NCBI GenBank assembly: GCA_016710635.1
Contig: JADJVL010000012.1
Location: 1-64,000, forward strand
Length of the DNA stretch: 64,000 nucleotides
Direction of reading: 5' to 3'
Source of the DNA: Holophagaceae bacterium
GTDB lineage: Bacteria; Acidobacteriota; Holophagae; Holophagales; Holophagaceae
Below the pieces are notes generated by a model that did no database searches, was not told the DNA's origin, and saw only the letters and a list, made by a program, of their open reading frames with translations. Positions 1 through 9,188 of this stretch are shown piece after piece; position 1 is the first letter of the stretch; the number at the start of each line of letters is the position of its first letter. The position numbers were made by a program, and so were the translations under genes.

Positions 1-1
1 T

Positions 2-868
2 GGCTACTTCGCCCAGGATCCGAAGTTCGTCAGCATGCTTGGCAACTTCGGCCTCGGCAGCTTCAACGGCTGGCGCCTCGCCTTCGGCGTGGCGGGTCTC
101 GCCATGCTTTGCGGCATCGCCCAGTTCCTCCTGCGCCAGAAGGTCCTCGGCGAGATCGGCCTGCGGCCCGGCGCCAAGGCCGTGGACAGCGAAGGCATGG
201 CCACCGAGCTGCCGCCCCTCACCCCCGAGGAGCGCGGTCGCATGTGGGTCGTGGCCATCCTCGTGTTCTTCATCATGGGGTTCTTCTTCGTCTTCGAGCA
301 GGCGGGCACGACCCTCAACCTTTTCGCCGACGAGCACACCCGCAACGCCATCGGGTCCTGGGCCTTCCCCTCCAGCTGGTTCCAGAGCGTGAACAGCGCC
401 TGGCTGATGATCCTGGCCCCGGCCTTCAGCATCATGTGGGTCGCCATGGGCGCGCGCCAGCCCAGCAGCCCCATGAAGTTCACCCTGGGCCTCTTCTTCG
501 TCGGCGCGGGCATGCTGCTGCTGGTGCTCCCCAGCATGGCCTACACCGCGGACCCGGCCCTCAAGGTCTCCCCCATGTGGCTCGTCGGCGTCTACCTCCT
601 GCACACCATCGGGGAGCTCTGCCTCAGCCCCGTCGGGCTCAGCACGGTGTCCAAGCTCGCGCCGGCCCGGTTCTCGGGCCTGATGATGGGCGTCTTCTTC
701 TTCGCCATCGGCCTGGGCAACCTGCTGGCGGGCCTCGCCGGCGGCTTCAGCGACCATCTCAAACCCGCGGTGCTCTTCGGCGGCCTCTTCGGCATCACCA
801 CCGTCATGGCGCTCATCCTCGTGGCCCTGAGCCCCATGATCAAACGCATGTCCGCCGGCGTGCGCTGA
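2..868 (+). CDS. POT/PTR2-family peptide:proton symporter, C-terminal part
   Basis: The reading frame is open from the window edge, so the N-terminal half lies outside. The visible ~288 residues begin with GYFAQDPKFV, a loop typical of bacterial proton-dependent oligopeptide transporters, and continue with several hydrophobic helices: a GWRLAFGVAGLAMLCG segment, VAILVFFIMGFFFVFEQAG, and a late TIGELCLSPVGLSTVSKLAP segment. The FEQAG and ELCLSPVGLS motifs are characteristic of the POT (DtpA/YdgR-type) branch of MFS transporters. These import di- and tripeptides across the inner membrane with protons. A strong hairpin terminator follows the stop. The family is clear; the exact substrate cannot be read from this half. 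Confidence 0.88.
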   Translation, partial: GYFAQDPKFVSMLGNFGLGSFNGWRLAFGVAGLAMLCGIAQFLLRQKVLGEIGLRPGAKAVDSEGMATELPPLTPEERGRMWVVAILVFFIMGFFFVFEQAGTTLNLFADEHTRNAIGSWAFPSSWFQSVNSAWLMILAPAFSIMWVAMGARQPSSPMKFTLGLFFVGAGMLLLVLPSMAYTADPALKVSPMWLVGVYLLHTIGELCLSPVGLSTVSKLAPARFSGLMMGVFFFAIGLGNLLAGLAGGFSDHLKPAVLFGGLFGITTVMALILVALSPMIKRMSAGVR

Positions 869-885
869 CGGACCGAGCTCCCACC

Positions 886-917
886 GAAGCCCCCGGCCAC
901 CCGGGGGCTTCGTCTTT
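886..917 (+). terminator. Rho-independent terminator after the peptide transporter
   Basis: An 11-bp perfect GC-rich stem (GAAGCCCCCGG paired with CCGGGGGCTTC) with a 4-nt loop is followed by GTCTTT. It lies 17 bp after the transporter stop and just before the next gene. Confidence 0.75.
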
Positions 918-934
918 CCGGCCACAATGTCCCC

Positions 935-1420
935 ATGTGCGGCGGCCTGGAATTCCAGAAGCGTTCGGCGCGGCTCACGCAGCCGGAGCTGATCGAAGGC
1001 GTCCGCGGCAGCGGCGCGGGGGTGGACGCGGTGCGGGTCTTCTTTCCGAGCCCGAAGGCGGCGATCCGGGTGGCCGGGCAATCCCAGGTGGATGGGGAAT
1101 CGGACCTCTGGCTCCCTTGGGGGCGGCGCAAGGAGGAGCCCGGCGGCTGGCCCGAAGGCGGCTGGGCGCGGGGGGAAAGCCTGGCGAAGGCCTACTGGAC
1201 GCGCTGGGCGCCGGCGGAGGTGGTGATCCATCCCGCGCGCTGGATGGAGAAGGATCCCGCCCGGAAATCCTGGTGGTTCGAGATGGAGCCCGGCACCGGG
1301 ATCCTCTGCCTGCGGCTGGACCGGGCGCCGGGCACGCCGCTCTACGTGGTGACCGACCCGGCGACCGGGGACTTCGCCGTGGAGATCCATTCCCGCATCC
1401 CCCGAATCGTCCAGGGTTGA
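935..1420 (+). CDS. SRAP-domain (SOS response-associated peptidase-like) protein, short variant
   Basis: The 161-residue protein begins MCGG, which places a cysteine at position 2 as in the SRAP/HMCES family, whose Cys2 forms a covalent link with abasic sites in single-stranded DNA. Further family-like elements are LPWGRR, a GWARGES segment carrying the expected Glu, and the C-terminal IHSRIPRIV, which matches the conserved His-x-Arg-Met-Pro region. It is shorter than YedK (about 220 residues) and starts MCGG rather than MCGR, so it belongs to a divergent branch. The ATG lies just downstream of the preceding terminator, so the gene probably has its own promoter. DNA-damage tolerance is inferred from the family. 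Confidence 0.62.
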   Translation: MCGGLEFQKRSARLTQPELIEGVRGSGAGVDAVRVFFPSPKAAIRVAGQSQVDGESDLWLPWGRRKEEPGGWPEGGWARGESLAKAYWTRWAPAEVVIHPARWMEKDPARKSWWFEMEPGTGILCLRLDRAPGTPLYVVTDPATGDFAVEIHSRIPRIVQG

Positions 1421-1508
1421 AGCCGCGCCAAAGACCCGGCGCGCCGGATTGAGCCGTTGCCTGGCGCGTCAACCAGGGCATATTAGGTGCACCCCTACCG
1501 AGGCCCTT

Positions 1509-4500
1509 GTGGCGATCCGACTTCCAGGCTCCGCTGGGCGGCTTTTCGCAGCCGCGTTGCTGGTGGCCTGCCTGGGCGGCATGGCGCGCGGCGCGCCGCC
1601 CAGGACGGACCCCCTGCGCTACGCCCGGCTGCCCATCCGGGTCTACAACGACCGGGACGGCCTGCCTCAGAACTCCATCGAGACCGTGGGCTTCGACAAG
1701 CAGGGCTACCTCTGGATCGGCACCCAGGACGGCGCCGTCCGCTACGACGGCCGCACCTGGGAAGTGCTGCCCATGCCCCGGCCCACCCGCTCCTCCTGGG
1801 TGGTGGCCCACCTCGTCGCCGCCGATGGCAGCCACTGGTTCGGCACCCGGGGCGACGGACTGCAGCACTACAAGGACGGGAAGTGGACCCACTACGGGAC
1901 CGCCGAGGGCTTCCCCGACGCCCAGTGCGTCGCCCTCGCGGAAGGCGTGGACGAAGGGGGGCGGCCGGTGATCTGGGCGGGCACCCAGGAGCACGGCCTC
2001 GTGATGGTCCGGGAAGGCAGGGTGCTGCCCCAGCCTTCGCCCACCGGGACCCCCTTCAAGCGGGTGCACGCCCTCTTCCCGACCACCGGCGACACCGGCG
2101 CGCCCCGCCTGTGGATCGGCACGGAGCGTGGCGCCCTCGCTCTGGAGCGGGGCCAGTGGCAGACCCTCGGCCGGAAGGAGTACGGCCTCCCCACCGACAA
2201 TGTCTTCTCCTTCCTCGAGACCGGCGAAGGCCCCGCCCGGGCCTTGTGGATCGGCACCGAGCGCGGCGTGGCCCGGCGCGTCCAGGGCGTCTGGGAGCGC
2301 TGGGACGAAGGCGCCGGCCTTTCGAACTCCTACGTGTTCCGGCTCACGAAGACCCGCAATGCCCGCGGAGAGACCGTGGTGTGGGCCGGGACCGAAGGCG
2401 GCCTGGCGAAATACGAAGGCGGCGCCTGGACGGTCTTCGACGCCCGCAACGCCATGCCCAGCAACGTGGTCCGGAGCATGGCGGTGCGGGATTCCGGACA
2501 GGTCCAGTCCCTGTTCGTCGGCACCTTCGCCGGACTCGCCAAGGTGACCCTCGGGAAATGGTTCAGCTTCACCACCCTCTCCGGACTCCCCGAGAATGTG
2601 GTCTTCGCCATCCAGGAGACCAAGGACGGCGCCATGTGGTTCGGCACCCTGGGCGGTGGCCTCGCCAGCCTGAAGGAGGGCCGCTGGTCCGTGGTGGACC
2701 ACCTGGAAGGCCACCCCGCGAAGGCGGTCATGGCCCTGATGCGCACGGAGCAGGGCGGCCAGGAGACGCTCTGGGCCGGCTTCCGCGACCGGGGCATCTA
2801 CCTCATGCGCGACGGCCGGTGGACCCCCTGGCCGCACAACGCCGCCCTGCCGGACACCTGGGTCTACACCATGCTCGAAACCCTGGAGGAAGGCCGGACG
2901 GTCCGCTGGTTCGGCACCCGGCAGGGCCTCGTCCGGGAGGAAGGGGGCGCGGTCCGCGTCTACACGGAGCAGGACGGCCTCGGCGGCAACTTCATCACCA
3001 GCCTGCGGGAGACCCGGGACCGCGAGGGCCGGCGGGTGCTCTTCGCGGGCTCCCGGGGGGGCGGGCTCTCCCGGCTGGATCTGCAGACCGGCGCGTGGCA
3101 TCGCTACAGCGCCGCGGAAGTGCCGGGGCTGCGGGTCTCCGACCTCAAGGAGTTCGCCGGGGCCCACGGCGAGCGGCACCTCTGGGTCGCCACCCAGGGC
3201 GGCGGCACCTCCCGCCAGGACCTGGACCATCCGGAGCGGGGCTGGACCCAGTTCGGCTCCGCGGGTTCGGGCCTGGTCCCCAGCGACACCGCCTACCGGC
3301 TGGAGGAGGACGACCAGCACCGTATCTATGTCTTCACCCTGAAGGGGGTCATCCGCCTCACCCCCACCGGGCAGACCGGCGCCGACGAGTATCGATCCCA
3401 CACCTTCACCACCGGGGACGGCCTGCCCAGCAACGGCTGCACCCAAGGCTCCACCTTCGTCGATGCCAAGCGGCGCCTCTGGACCGGCACGGTGGCGGGG
3501 GCGGCGGTGCTGGACCCCGCCCTGGAGTGGCAGGACGTGGAGCCCAAGCCCCTGTACCTCGAAGCGCGCATCATGCACAACGGCGGCAGGGTCCTGGAGC
3601 CCGGCGCGGAGGTACCCCACGACCAGGACCACGTGCGCTTCGATTTCGCCCTGCTGAGCTTCGAGCGGGAACGGGACACCCAGTACCGGGTGGAGCTGGT
3701 GGGCCTGGACCGGGACGCTTCGCCGTGGATGGCGGACGGCAAGATGGAGTACCCGACCCTGCGGGCGGGCAGCTACACCTTCCGCGTCTGGGGGCGGGAC
3801 GCCAGCGGCAACACGACGGGCCCCCGGGAAGTGGCCTTCACCGTGCGGCCCGCGTGGTGGAACACCTGGTGGGCGCGCACGCTCTACGCCTTCGCGGCGG
3901 TGCTCCTGGTCCTCGCGCTGATCCGGCGGCGCGTCCAGCACCTCCACGAAGCGAACCAGGAACTCGAGACCAAGGTCGCCGACCGGACCCGGGAGCTCGC
4001 GGAGGCGCGGGACGAGGCCCTCACCGCCACCCGGATGAAGTCCGAGTTCCTCGCCACCATCAGCCACGAGATCCGCACGCCCCTCAACGGCGTCATCGGC
4101 ATGTCCGGACTGCTGCTGCGCACCCCCCTGGACGAGACCCAGCACGAATACGCGGGGACGGTGCTCACCAGCGCCGAAAGCCTCCTCACGCTGCTGAACG
4201 ACGTGCTCGACTTCTCCAAGATCGAAGCCGGCCGCATCGAGCTGGAGCGCATCCCCTTCCGCCTGAGCGCCGAGCTGGAGGACAGCCTCGCCCTCCACTC
4301 CGAGAACGCCCAGCGCAAAGGCCTGGAGCTGGCCTGCGTGATCCCCCCCGACATCCCGGAAGACCACCTTGGCGACCCGGGACGGTTCCGCCAGATCCTG
4401 AACAACCTCCTCGGGAACGCCATCAAGTTCACCCAGCGGGGCACCGTCACCCTGAAGGTCGGCCTGGCCCCGCCGCGGGAAGAGGACGCGGGGCGCTGCC

Positions 4501-5987
4501 GGCTCCGCTTCGAGATCGCCGACACGGGCATCGGCATGAGCGAGGAGTCCCTGCCCAGGATCTTCGACGCCTTCAGCCAGGCGGACAGCTCCACCACCCG
4601 CCGCTTCGGCGGCACGGGCCTGGGCCTCGCCATCTGCAAGCGCCTCGTTGAGCTCATGGGGGGCAGCCTGGAGGCCCGGAGCACGCCCTGGATCGGCAGC
4701 AGCTTCACCGTGGAACTCCCCTTCGAGCCCGGGCCGCCGCAACCCGGCGCCCTCAGCGGCGACCTTCCGCCGGCCCTCCGCGTGCTGGCCGGGAGCCCCT
4801 TCCCCGACACCCTGGAAGGCCTTGGGTACATCCTTCACCGCTGGGGCATCGCGCCGGATGCGGTGGCCTCCGCCTTCGAGATGCCCTCCCGGCTGCAGGA
4901 GGCCGCCGCCCGCGATGCCGCCTACGATCTCGCCATCCTGGACCTGGATCTCCCGGAGGCCCAGGATCCGGCCTTCCCCGCGAGCCTCCGGGCCGCCGCG
5001 GGGAACCCGGACCTGCCGATCCTGCTGCTGTCCACGACGCCGCGGCTGGCCCTCGCCGAACAGATCCTGCAACTGCAGCGGACCATCGCCATCCTCAAGC
5101 CCGTACGGCGCGGCCGCCTCAAGGAGGCCCTGCGCCGCCTCCTCTCGGGGGCGGCGGGCGAAGAGACGGGGATCCTGCGGACCGGCCCCGTCGCCCACCT
5201 GAAGCCCGCCCCCATCCACAGCCGCATCCTGGTGGCGGACGACAACCCCATGAACCTCAAGGTGGCCAGATCCATGCTGGCCTCCTTCGGCTACGCGCCG
5301 GACCTCGCCGGCGGCGGCTACGAGGCCCTCGCGGCCATGGAACGATCGACCTACGACCTGGTCTTCCTCGACTGCAACATGCCGGGCCTGGACGGCTTCG
5401 CCGTGACCCGCGAAGTCCGCGCCCGGGAAGGCGAAGGCCGCCACACCCCTATCATCGCCCTCACCGCGAGCGCCCTGGGCGGCACCCGGGAGAAGTGCCT
5501 GGCCATGGGCATGGACGGCTACCTGTCCAAGCCCTTGCGCCCCGATGTCCTGAAGGGCGTCCTGGACCACTGGCTGGGCCACGGGGAAGCGCCTCCGGAG
5601 GCGGTGGCCGCCCCGGAGTCCGCCCCCGAGCCAACGACCCTCGATGCGCGGACCCTGGAAGGCCTCCGGTCCCTGGACCCCACGGGACGGGATGGCTGGG
5701 TGAAGGACCTGGTGCGGGACTACCTGGAGGACGGACCGAAGCGCCTGGCGGGCGTGCGGGAGGCCCTCGCCACCCGCGACCGGGATCTCGCCGCGCGGCA
5801 CCTCCACAACCTGAAATCCAACAGCGCGACCCTTGGGGCGAAGCAGCTGTCCGACCTCTGCCTGGAACTGGAACTGCAGGCGGAGGGCGGCGACTTCGGC
5901 GCCATCGCCGATCACCTCGAGGCGCTGGAGGCCGCCTGGGACCAGGCCCGGCGGGCGCTGGACGCCTTCGGCGCCGCCCAGGGCTGA
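1509..5987 (+). CDS. Hybrid sensor histidine kinase: beta-propeller sensor, HisKA, HATPase, two receiver domains, Hpt
   Basis: This is a giant (about 1492 aa) two-component sensor. GTG at 1509 is chosen because a GAGG lies 5 nt upstream and a signal peptide follows (AGRLFAAALLVACLGG). A TTG at 1449 is the alternative. Residues ~30-685 are repeated propeller blades (recurrent LWIGT/WFGT), followed by a Y_Y_Y domain, one membrane helix (~786-808), HisKA with SHEIRTP (His ~853), HATPase (NLLGNAIKF, DTGIG, GGTGLGLAI), a degenerate receiver (~1090-1210), a canonical receiver with phospho-acceptor Asp ~1288 (FLDCNMPG) and an Hpt domain with HNLKSNS (His ~1433). It should sense periplasmic polysaccharide-like or other ligands and run an internal phosphorelay. 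No cognate DNA-binding regulator is adjacent. Confidence 0.93.
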   Translation: MAIRLPGSAGRLFAAALLVACLGGMARGAPPRTDPLRYARLPIRVYNDRDGLPQNSIETVGFDKQGYLWIGTQDGAVRYDGRTWEVLPMPRPTRSSWVVAHLVAADGSHWFGTRGDGLQHYKDGKWTHYGTAEGFPDAQCVALAEGVDEGGRPVIWAGTQEHGLVMVREGRVLPQPSPTGTPFKRVHALFPTTGDTGAPRLWIGTERGALALERGQWQTLGRKEYGLPTDNVFSFLETGEGPARALWIGTERGVARRVQGVWERWDEGAGLSNSYVFRLTKTRNARGETVVWAGTEGGLAKYEGGAWTVFDARNAMPSNVVRSMAVRDSGQVQSLFVGTFAGLAKVTLGKWFSFTTLSGLPENVVFAIQETKDGAMWFGTLGGGLASLKEGRWSVVDHLEGHPAKAVMALMRTEQGGQETLWAGFRDRGIYLMRDGRWTPWPHNAALPDTWVYTMLETLEEGRTVRWFGTRQGLVREEGGAVRVYTEQDGLGGNFITSLRETRDREGRRVLFAGSRGGGLSRLDLQTGAWHRYSAAEVPGLRVSDLKEFAGAHGERHLWVATQGGGTSRQDLDHPERGWTQFGSAGSGLVPSDTAYRLEEDDQHRIYVFTLKGVIRLTPTGQTGADEYRSHTFTTGDGLPSNGCTQGSTFVDAKRRLWTGTVAGAAVLDPALEWQDVEPKPLYLEARIMHNGGRVLEPGAEVPHDQDHVRFDFALLSFERERDTQYRVELVGLDRDASPWMADGKMEYPTLRAGSYTFRVWGRDASGNTTGPREVAFTVRPAWWNTWWARTLYAFAAVLLVLALIRRRVQHLHEANQELETKVADRTRELAEARDEALTATRMKSEFLATISHEIRTPLNGVIGMSGLLLRTPLDETQHEYAGTVLTSAESLLTLLNDVLDFSKIEAGRIELERIPFRLSAELEDSLALHSENAQRKGLELACVIPPDIPEDHLGDPGRFRQILNNLLGNAIKFTQRGTVTLKVGLAPPREEDAGRCRLRFEIADTGIGMSEESLPRIFDAFSQADSSTTRRFGGTGLGLAICKRLVELMGGSLEARSTPWIGSSFTVELPFEPGPPQPGALSGDLPPALRVLAGSPFPDTLEGLGYILHRWGIAPDAVASAFEMPSRLQEAAARDAAYDLAILDLDLPEAQDPAFPASLRAAAGNPDLPILLLSTTPRLALAEQILQLQRTIAILKPVRRGRLKEALRRLLSGAAGEETGILRTGPVAHLKPAPIHSRILVADDNPMNLKVARSMLASFGYAPDLAGGGYEALAAMERSTYDLVFLDCNMPGLDGFAVTREVRAREGEGRHTPIIALTASALGGTREKCLAMGMDGYLSKPLRPDVLKGVLDHWLGHGEAPPEAVAAPESAPEPTTLDARTLEGLRSLDPTGRDGWVKDLVRDYLEDGPKRLAGVREALATRDRDLAARHLHNLKSNSATLGAKQLSDLCLELELQAEGGDFGAIADHLEALEAAWDQARRALDAFGAAQG

Positions 5988-6052
5988 GGGCGCCAGGCAT
6001 TCCTTGCCGATCCGGCGGCCCGCCTTCAGACTGGAAGGTCCGGTGGGGAGCC

Positions 6053-7543
6053 ATGGCACAGCGGGGCGTGAAGGTGATTTCGGTGGTGCCCGGGGGCCTT
6101 GCCGAAGGCGCGGGCATCCGCCCCGGGGACACCCTGCTGGAGATCAACGGCGAAAAGGTCCTGGACCAGCTCAACTACCAGTTCCTCCTCAGCCAGGAGG
6201 ACGAGTCCGCCCTGCGGATCCTCCGGGCGGACGGCACGGAGTTCACCGCCCTCGTGGAGAACGGCGGCGACGGCGTGGGCCTGGACCTGGCGGCGGACGA
6301 GGTGAAGGTCTGCAAGCAGAACTGCGTCTTCTGCTTCGTGCACCAGATGCCCAAGGGCTACCGCAAGAGCCTCTACCTCAAGGACGAGGACATCCGCCTC
6401 TCCTTCCTCTACGGCCACTTCAGCACCCTCAGCAGCAGCGACGGCGCCGAGCTGGACCGCATCGTCCGCGAGCGCCTGTCGCCCATCCACGTTTCGGTCC
6501 ACGCCACGGATCCGGAAGTGCGGGTGAGGCTCGTGGGCAATCCGAAGGAGGGCCACATCCTTCGGAAGATCGATCACCTGCTGGAAGGCGGCATCGACGT
6601 CCACACCCAGGTGGTGCTGGTGCCCGGCCTCAACGACGGCTGGGTGTGGCAGAAGACCCTGGACGAGCTGTGGGCGCGCCGCGCCTTCCAGACGGAGGGA
6701 CCCTGGGCCGGCAAGGGTGGCGTGCTGTCCCTCTCCTGCGTGCCCGTGGGCCTCACGGCCCACCGGGAAGGACTGCCCGACATCCCGGACGTGGACCCCG
6801 CCTACGCCAAGGCCTGGGTGGCGGCCTGGACCCCGGAGGTGCGGCGCCGCGCGGAAGCGAACGAGGGCGAACCCTGGCTCCTCCTGGCGGACGAGTGGTT
6901 CACCCGCGCCGCCGTCGAGGTGCCCGGCCGCGACTTCTACTCCCAGAGCTGGGCCCAGCTGGAGAACGGCGTGGGCATGGTGCGCCGCTTCCTCGAGCAG
7001 ACCCGGCGCTTCCTGGCCACCCCCAAGGCCGCGCGCTTCCAGGGCCGCAACATCCTCCTCCTCACCGGCGCCAGCTTCGCACCGATCCTCGCCCGGGAGG
7101 CCGCGCGGCTGAACCGGAAGACCGGCGCCCGGCTGCGGGTCGCGGGGGCGCAGAACTTCTCCTTTGGCGACACGGTCACGGTGGCGGGGCTGCTCTGCGG
7201 CTCGGACCTGAAGTACGCCGCCCACGCGGACCGCGAGGAACACGGCCCCGTGGACGCGGTGGTCGTGCCCAGCGCCACCCTGCGCACCCACACCGGCCCC
7301 ACGGACCAGTACACCCTCCACGGCCAGAGCGCGAAGGCCGAGGGCACCTTCCTGGACGACATGACCCTGGACCAGCTCGCCGCGGACCTCGGCGTGCCCG
7401 TCATCCCCGGCGGCGAGAACTTCTCCCAGCTCCTGGACCACCTGGAGGCCGCGGAGCGGGCCACGGGCTTCACCGGGAAGGATCTGACCCGCGTCTTCCA
7501 CGCCAGCGGCCTGAACCTGCCCCAGGGCGCGTACAACCCGTGA
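6053..7543 (+). CDS. DUF512-family protein (PDZ-like + radical SAM-type Fe-S oxidoreductase)
   Basis: A 496-aa protein with an N-terminal PDZ-like segment (VVPGGLAEGAGIRPGDTLLE) and then the hallmark VCKQNCVFCFVHQMP cysteine cluster (CxxxCxFC, radical-SAM-type [4Fe-4S] ligands), followed by YLKDEDIRLSFLYGHF and the DUF512 C-terminal region ending with GGENFSQLLD. This is the standard architecture of a widespread bacterial family of putative Fe-S oxidoreductases, often encoded beside the GTPase Der. The substrate is unknown. The start ATG follows GGGGAG. The gene lies 65 bp after the hybrid kinase, possibly co-transcribed, but no functional link is evident. Confidence 0.88.
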   Translation: MAQRGVKVISVVPGGLAEGAGIRPGDTLLEINGEKVLDQLNYQFLLSQEDESALRILRADGTEFTALVENGGDGVGLDLAADEVKVCKQNCVFCFVHQMPKGYRKSLYLKDEDIRLSFLYGHFSTLSSSDGAELDRIVRERLSPIHVSVHATDPEVRVRLVGNPKEGHILRKIDHLLEGGIDVHTQVVLVPGLNDGWVWQKTLDELWARRAFQTEGPWAGKGGVLSLSCVPVGLTAHREGLPDIPDVDPAYAKAWVAAWTPEVRRRAEANEGEPWLLLADEWFTRAAVEVPGRDFYSQSWAQLENGVGMVRRFLEQTRRFLATPKAARFQGRNILLLTGASFAPILAREAARLNRKTGARLRVAGAQNFSFGDTVTVAGLLCGSDLKYAAHADREEHGPVDAVVVPSATLRTHTGPTDQYTLHGQSAKAEGTFLDDMTLDQLAADLGVPVIPGGENFSQLLDHLEAAERATGFTGKDLTRVFHASGLNLPQGAYNP

Positions 7544-7654
7544 ACCCGATGCGGGTCGCGAGACGGAGGACTTGATGTCCTCCGACGAGCGGGGCCCCGC
7601 ACGGGCGAGCGAATGCGTGCGGTGTTCCTGCCGGGGTTCCGCGGCTTTCCCTCC

Positions 7655-8089
7655 TCACGACGGCTTCGAGACCGAGATCGCGACGGTGGCATCCCCGTCC
7701 CCCGGCCGCCGGACGCGGTCCGAAGCGGCGCGGACGAGGTCCAGGGCGTGGACCGTGCGCTGGAAGGGCTGCTCGCCGTCCACCTTCACGAAGACCTTGC
7801 GCTCCTGTCCGTCCTGCCGCGCCAGTGCTTCGGACAGCCTGGACAGCAGGGTCGCGTCATCGAGGTCCTCCTGCTGCAGCCGCAGCCCGCCGCCCTTCAG
7901 GACGGTGAGGACCAGGGGCGCGCCCGGAGCGAGCTTTTCCCCGCCGGAAGCCGGGAGGGCGACCGGGTGCTGCCGCGTGAGCACGGGCACCATCACGATG
8001 AAGACGATGAGCAGCACCAGCACGATGTCGATGAGGGGGGTGATGTTGATCTCGGAGCGGAGGGCCCGGGCGGGCGTGGCGGCGTGCAT
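7655..8089 (-). CDS. exbD: ExbD/TolR-family biopolymer transport protein
   Basis: A 144-aa single-pass inner-membrane protein. The N-terminal cytosolic stretch SEINITPLIDIVLVLLIVFIV carries the family Asp needed for proton coupling, and a periplasmic domain follows. It is coupled to the upstream exbD by a TGATG stop/start overlap at 8089 (a GTG 3 nt earlier is also possible). ExbD proteins partner ExbB-type channel subunits to energise TonB. No exbB lies next to this pair, so it may serve the ExbB encoded at 9751-10473. The RKVFVKVDGEQPF motif in the periplasmic part is shared with the ExbDs further upstream. Confidence 0.88.
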   Translation of the reverse strand: MHAATPARALRSEINITPLIDIVLVLLIVFIVMVPVLTRQHPVALPASGGEKLAPGAPLVLTVLKGGGLRLQQEDLDDATLLSRLSEALARQDGQERKVFVKVDGEQPFQRTVHALDLVRAASDRVRRPGDGDATVAISVSKPS

Positions 8090-8535
8090 CACAGCCTCCC
8101 CGTCTTCGGCGCGGCGTCCTCGCGGGTGGTGAAGGTCGCCCGGGTCACGCCTCCGGCCCGGCAGGCCTCGAGGAGATCGCCGACCAGGGCGTTGGAGAGC
8201 GCCGCGTCAGCCTTGACGGTCACGGTCCTCTCACCGCTTCCCTGCGCCAGGCTCCGGAGCGCGGCCGCGAGCGCGGCCGGGTCCCCTTCCTCGCCGACCC
8301 GGAAGGTCCGGGCGGCCCGCCCCTGCAGCTCGAGGGTGGCCAGGGCGTGGCGGCCCTCCCGGCGCAGGGAGATCCGCGGACCTTCGGGCGCCGCGCCCTT
8401 CACGGCATGCTTCGCCGCAGGCAGGGCCACCGAGGCGTCCACGGCCGGGGCGACGACGATGAAGACGATGAGCAGGACGAGGACGATGTCGACGAGGGGC
8501 GTGACATTGATGTCGCGGCGGAGTTCGCGGGTCAT
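8089..8535 (-). CDS. exbD: ExbD/TolR-family biopolymer transport protein
   Basis: About 148 aa with the signature RRDINVTPLVDIVLVLLIVFIV, including the membrane Asp, followed by a periplasmic domain that is more diverged than those of the other ExbDs here. ATG at 8535 is preferred; an in-frame GTG at 8544 adds three residues. It is the first gene of a two-gene unit whose second member overlaps by 1 nt. A terminator at 8671-8696 separates it from the tonB operon, so it is probably transcribed from a promoter in 8545-8670. Confidence 0.87.
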   Translation of the reverse strand: MTRELRRDINVTPLVDIVLVLLIVFIVVAPAVDASVALPAAKHAVKGAAPEGPRISLRREGRHALATLELQGRAARTFRVGEEGDPAALAAALRSLAQGSGERTVTVKADAALSNALVGDLLEACRAGGVTRATFTTREDAAPKTGRL

Positions 8536-8670
8536 GGGATTCACCGTTTGGGTTGTTCCGGAACATGGGGCCGGCCCGTGTCACGCGCCATCACCACCGC
8601 GTGAATTCCATCGTGACAAGCCGGGGCTTTGTCGCGGCGGCGTCACCGCCACCGGCAGCCCCCGGAACGG

Positions 8671-8696
8671 AAAAGGGCGCCCCGAAGGGCGCCCTT
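8671..8696 (-). terminator. Terminator of the tonB-exbB-exbD operon
   Basis: A 10-bp perfect stem AAGGGCGCCC/GGGCGCCCTT with a 4-nt loop lies just after the last ExbD stop. In the minus-strand direction the hairpin runs into TTTTCC. Confidence 0.7.
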
Positions 8697-8714
8697 GTTC
8701 GGAAACGGCCGGGA

Positions 8715-9188
8715 TCAGTTCCGCTTCTTGATCGAGATGGCCACCTTGGTGTCGCTACCCATGAAGCCGTTGAAGGCCGGGTTCGCGGAGGTGTCCTTCT
8801 TGACCTGCTCGCTCGCCATCCGCACCTGGTCAAGGGCGTCGACGGCGTACTGGAACTTCATGTCCTCATCGACCTTCAGGAAGACCTTGCGGCCGTCGAG
8901 GGGCATGAGCTTGATCACGGGGACCAGCTCGTCCTTGAGGGTGCTGATATCGATCTCCTTGGACTGCAGCATGAACTTGCCGTCCTGGGTGACCGAGATG
9001 ACCACCGGCGGGTTGTCGGTCTTCGGCGGGTCCGTGCTCGTGATGACCTGCGGCACCAGCACGCTGGCGGCCTTGGTGAGGCCGGGCACCATGACGATGA
9101 ACACGATCAGCAGCACCAGCACGATGTCGATGAGCGGGGTGACGTTGATATCCGATTTGGCTTTTCCTTTTGCGCCGCCTGCGTCCAT
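8715..9188 (-). CDS. exbD: ExbD/TolR-family biopolymer transport protein
   Basis: 157 aa, start ATG at 9188 (MDAGGAKGKAK). The TAATG overlap with the preceding exbD indicates translational coupling. SDINVTPLIDIVLVLLIVFIV is the transmembrane segment with the conserved Asp; the rest is periplasmic. It is the last gene of the tonB-small ORF-exbB-exbD-exbD operon. Two ExbDs per operon is common in TonB systems of Gram-negative gliding and soil bacteria, where one may act as a TolR-like second stator subunit. Confidence 0.9.
   Translation of the reverse strand: MDAGGAKGKAKSDINVTPLIDIVLVLLIVFIVMVPGLTKAASVLVPQVITSTDPPKTDNPPVVISVTQDGKFMLQSKEIDISTLKDELVPVIKLMPLDGRKVFLKVDEDMKFQYAVDALDQVRMASEQVKKDTSANPAFNGFMGSDTKVAISIKKRN

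Noticed and set aside
975..6059. Very long minus-strand open frame opposite the hybrid kinase
   Set aside because: It is a GC-skew shadow. The plus strand encodes clear kinase domains, and the minus translation has no recognisable motif and is dominated by Gly, Ala, Arg and Pro.
7566..7584. GGAGGAC/GTCCTCC hairpin as terminator of the DUF512 gene
   Set aside because: The stem is short and no T-run follows on either strand, so it is not reported as a feature.
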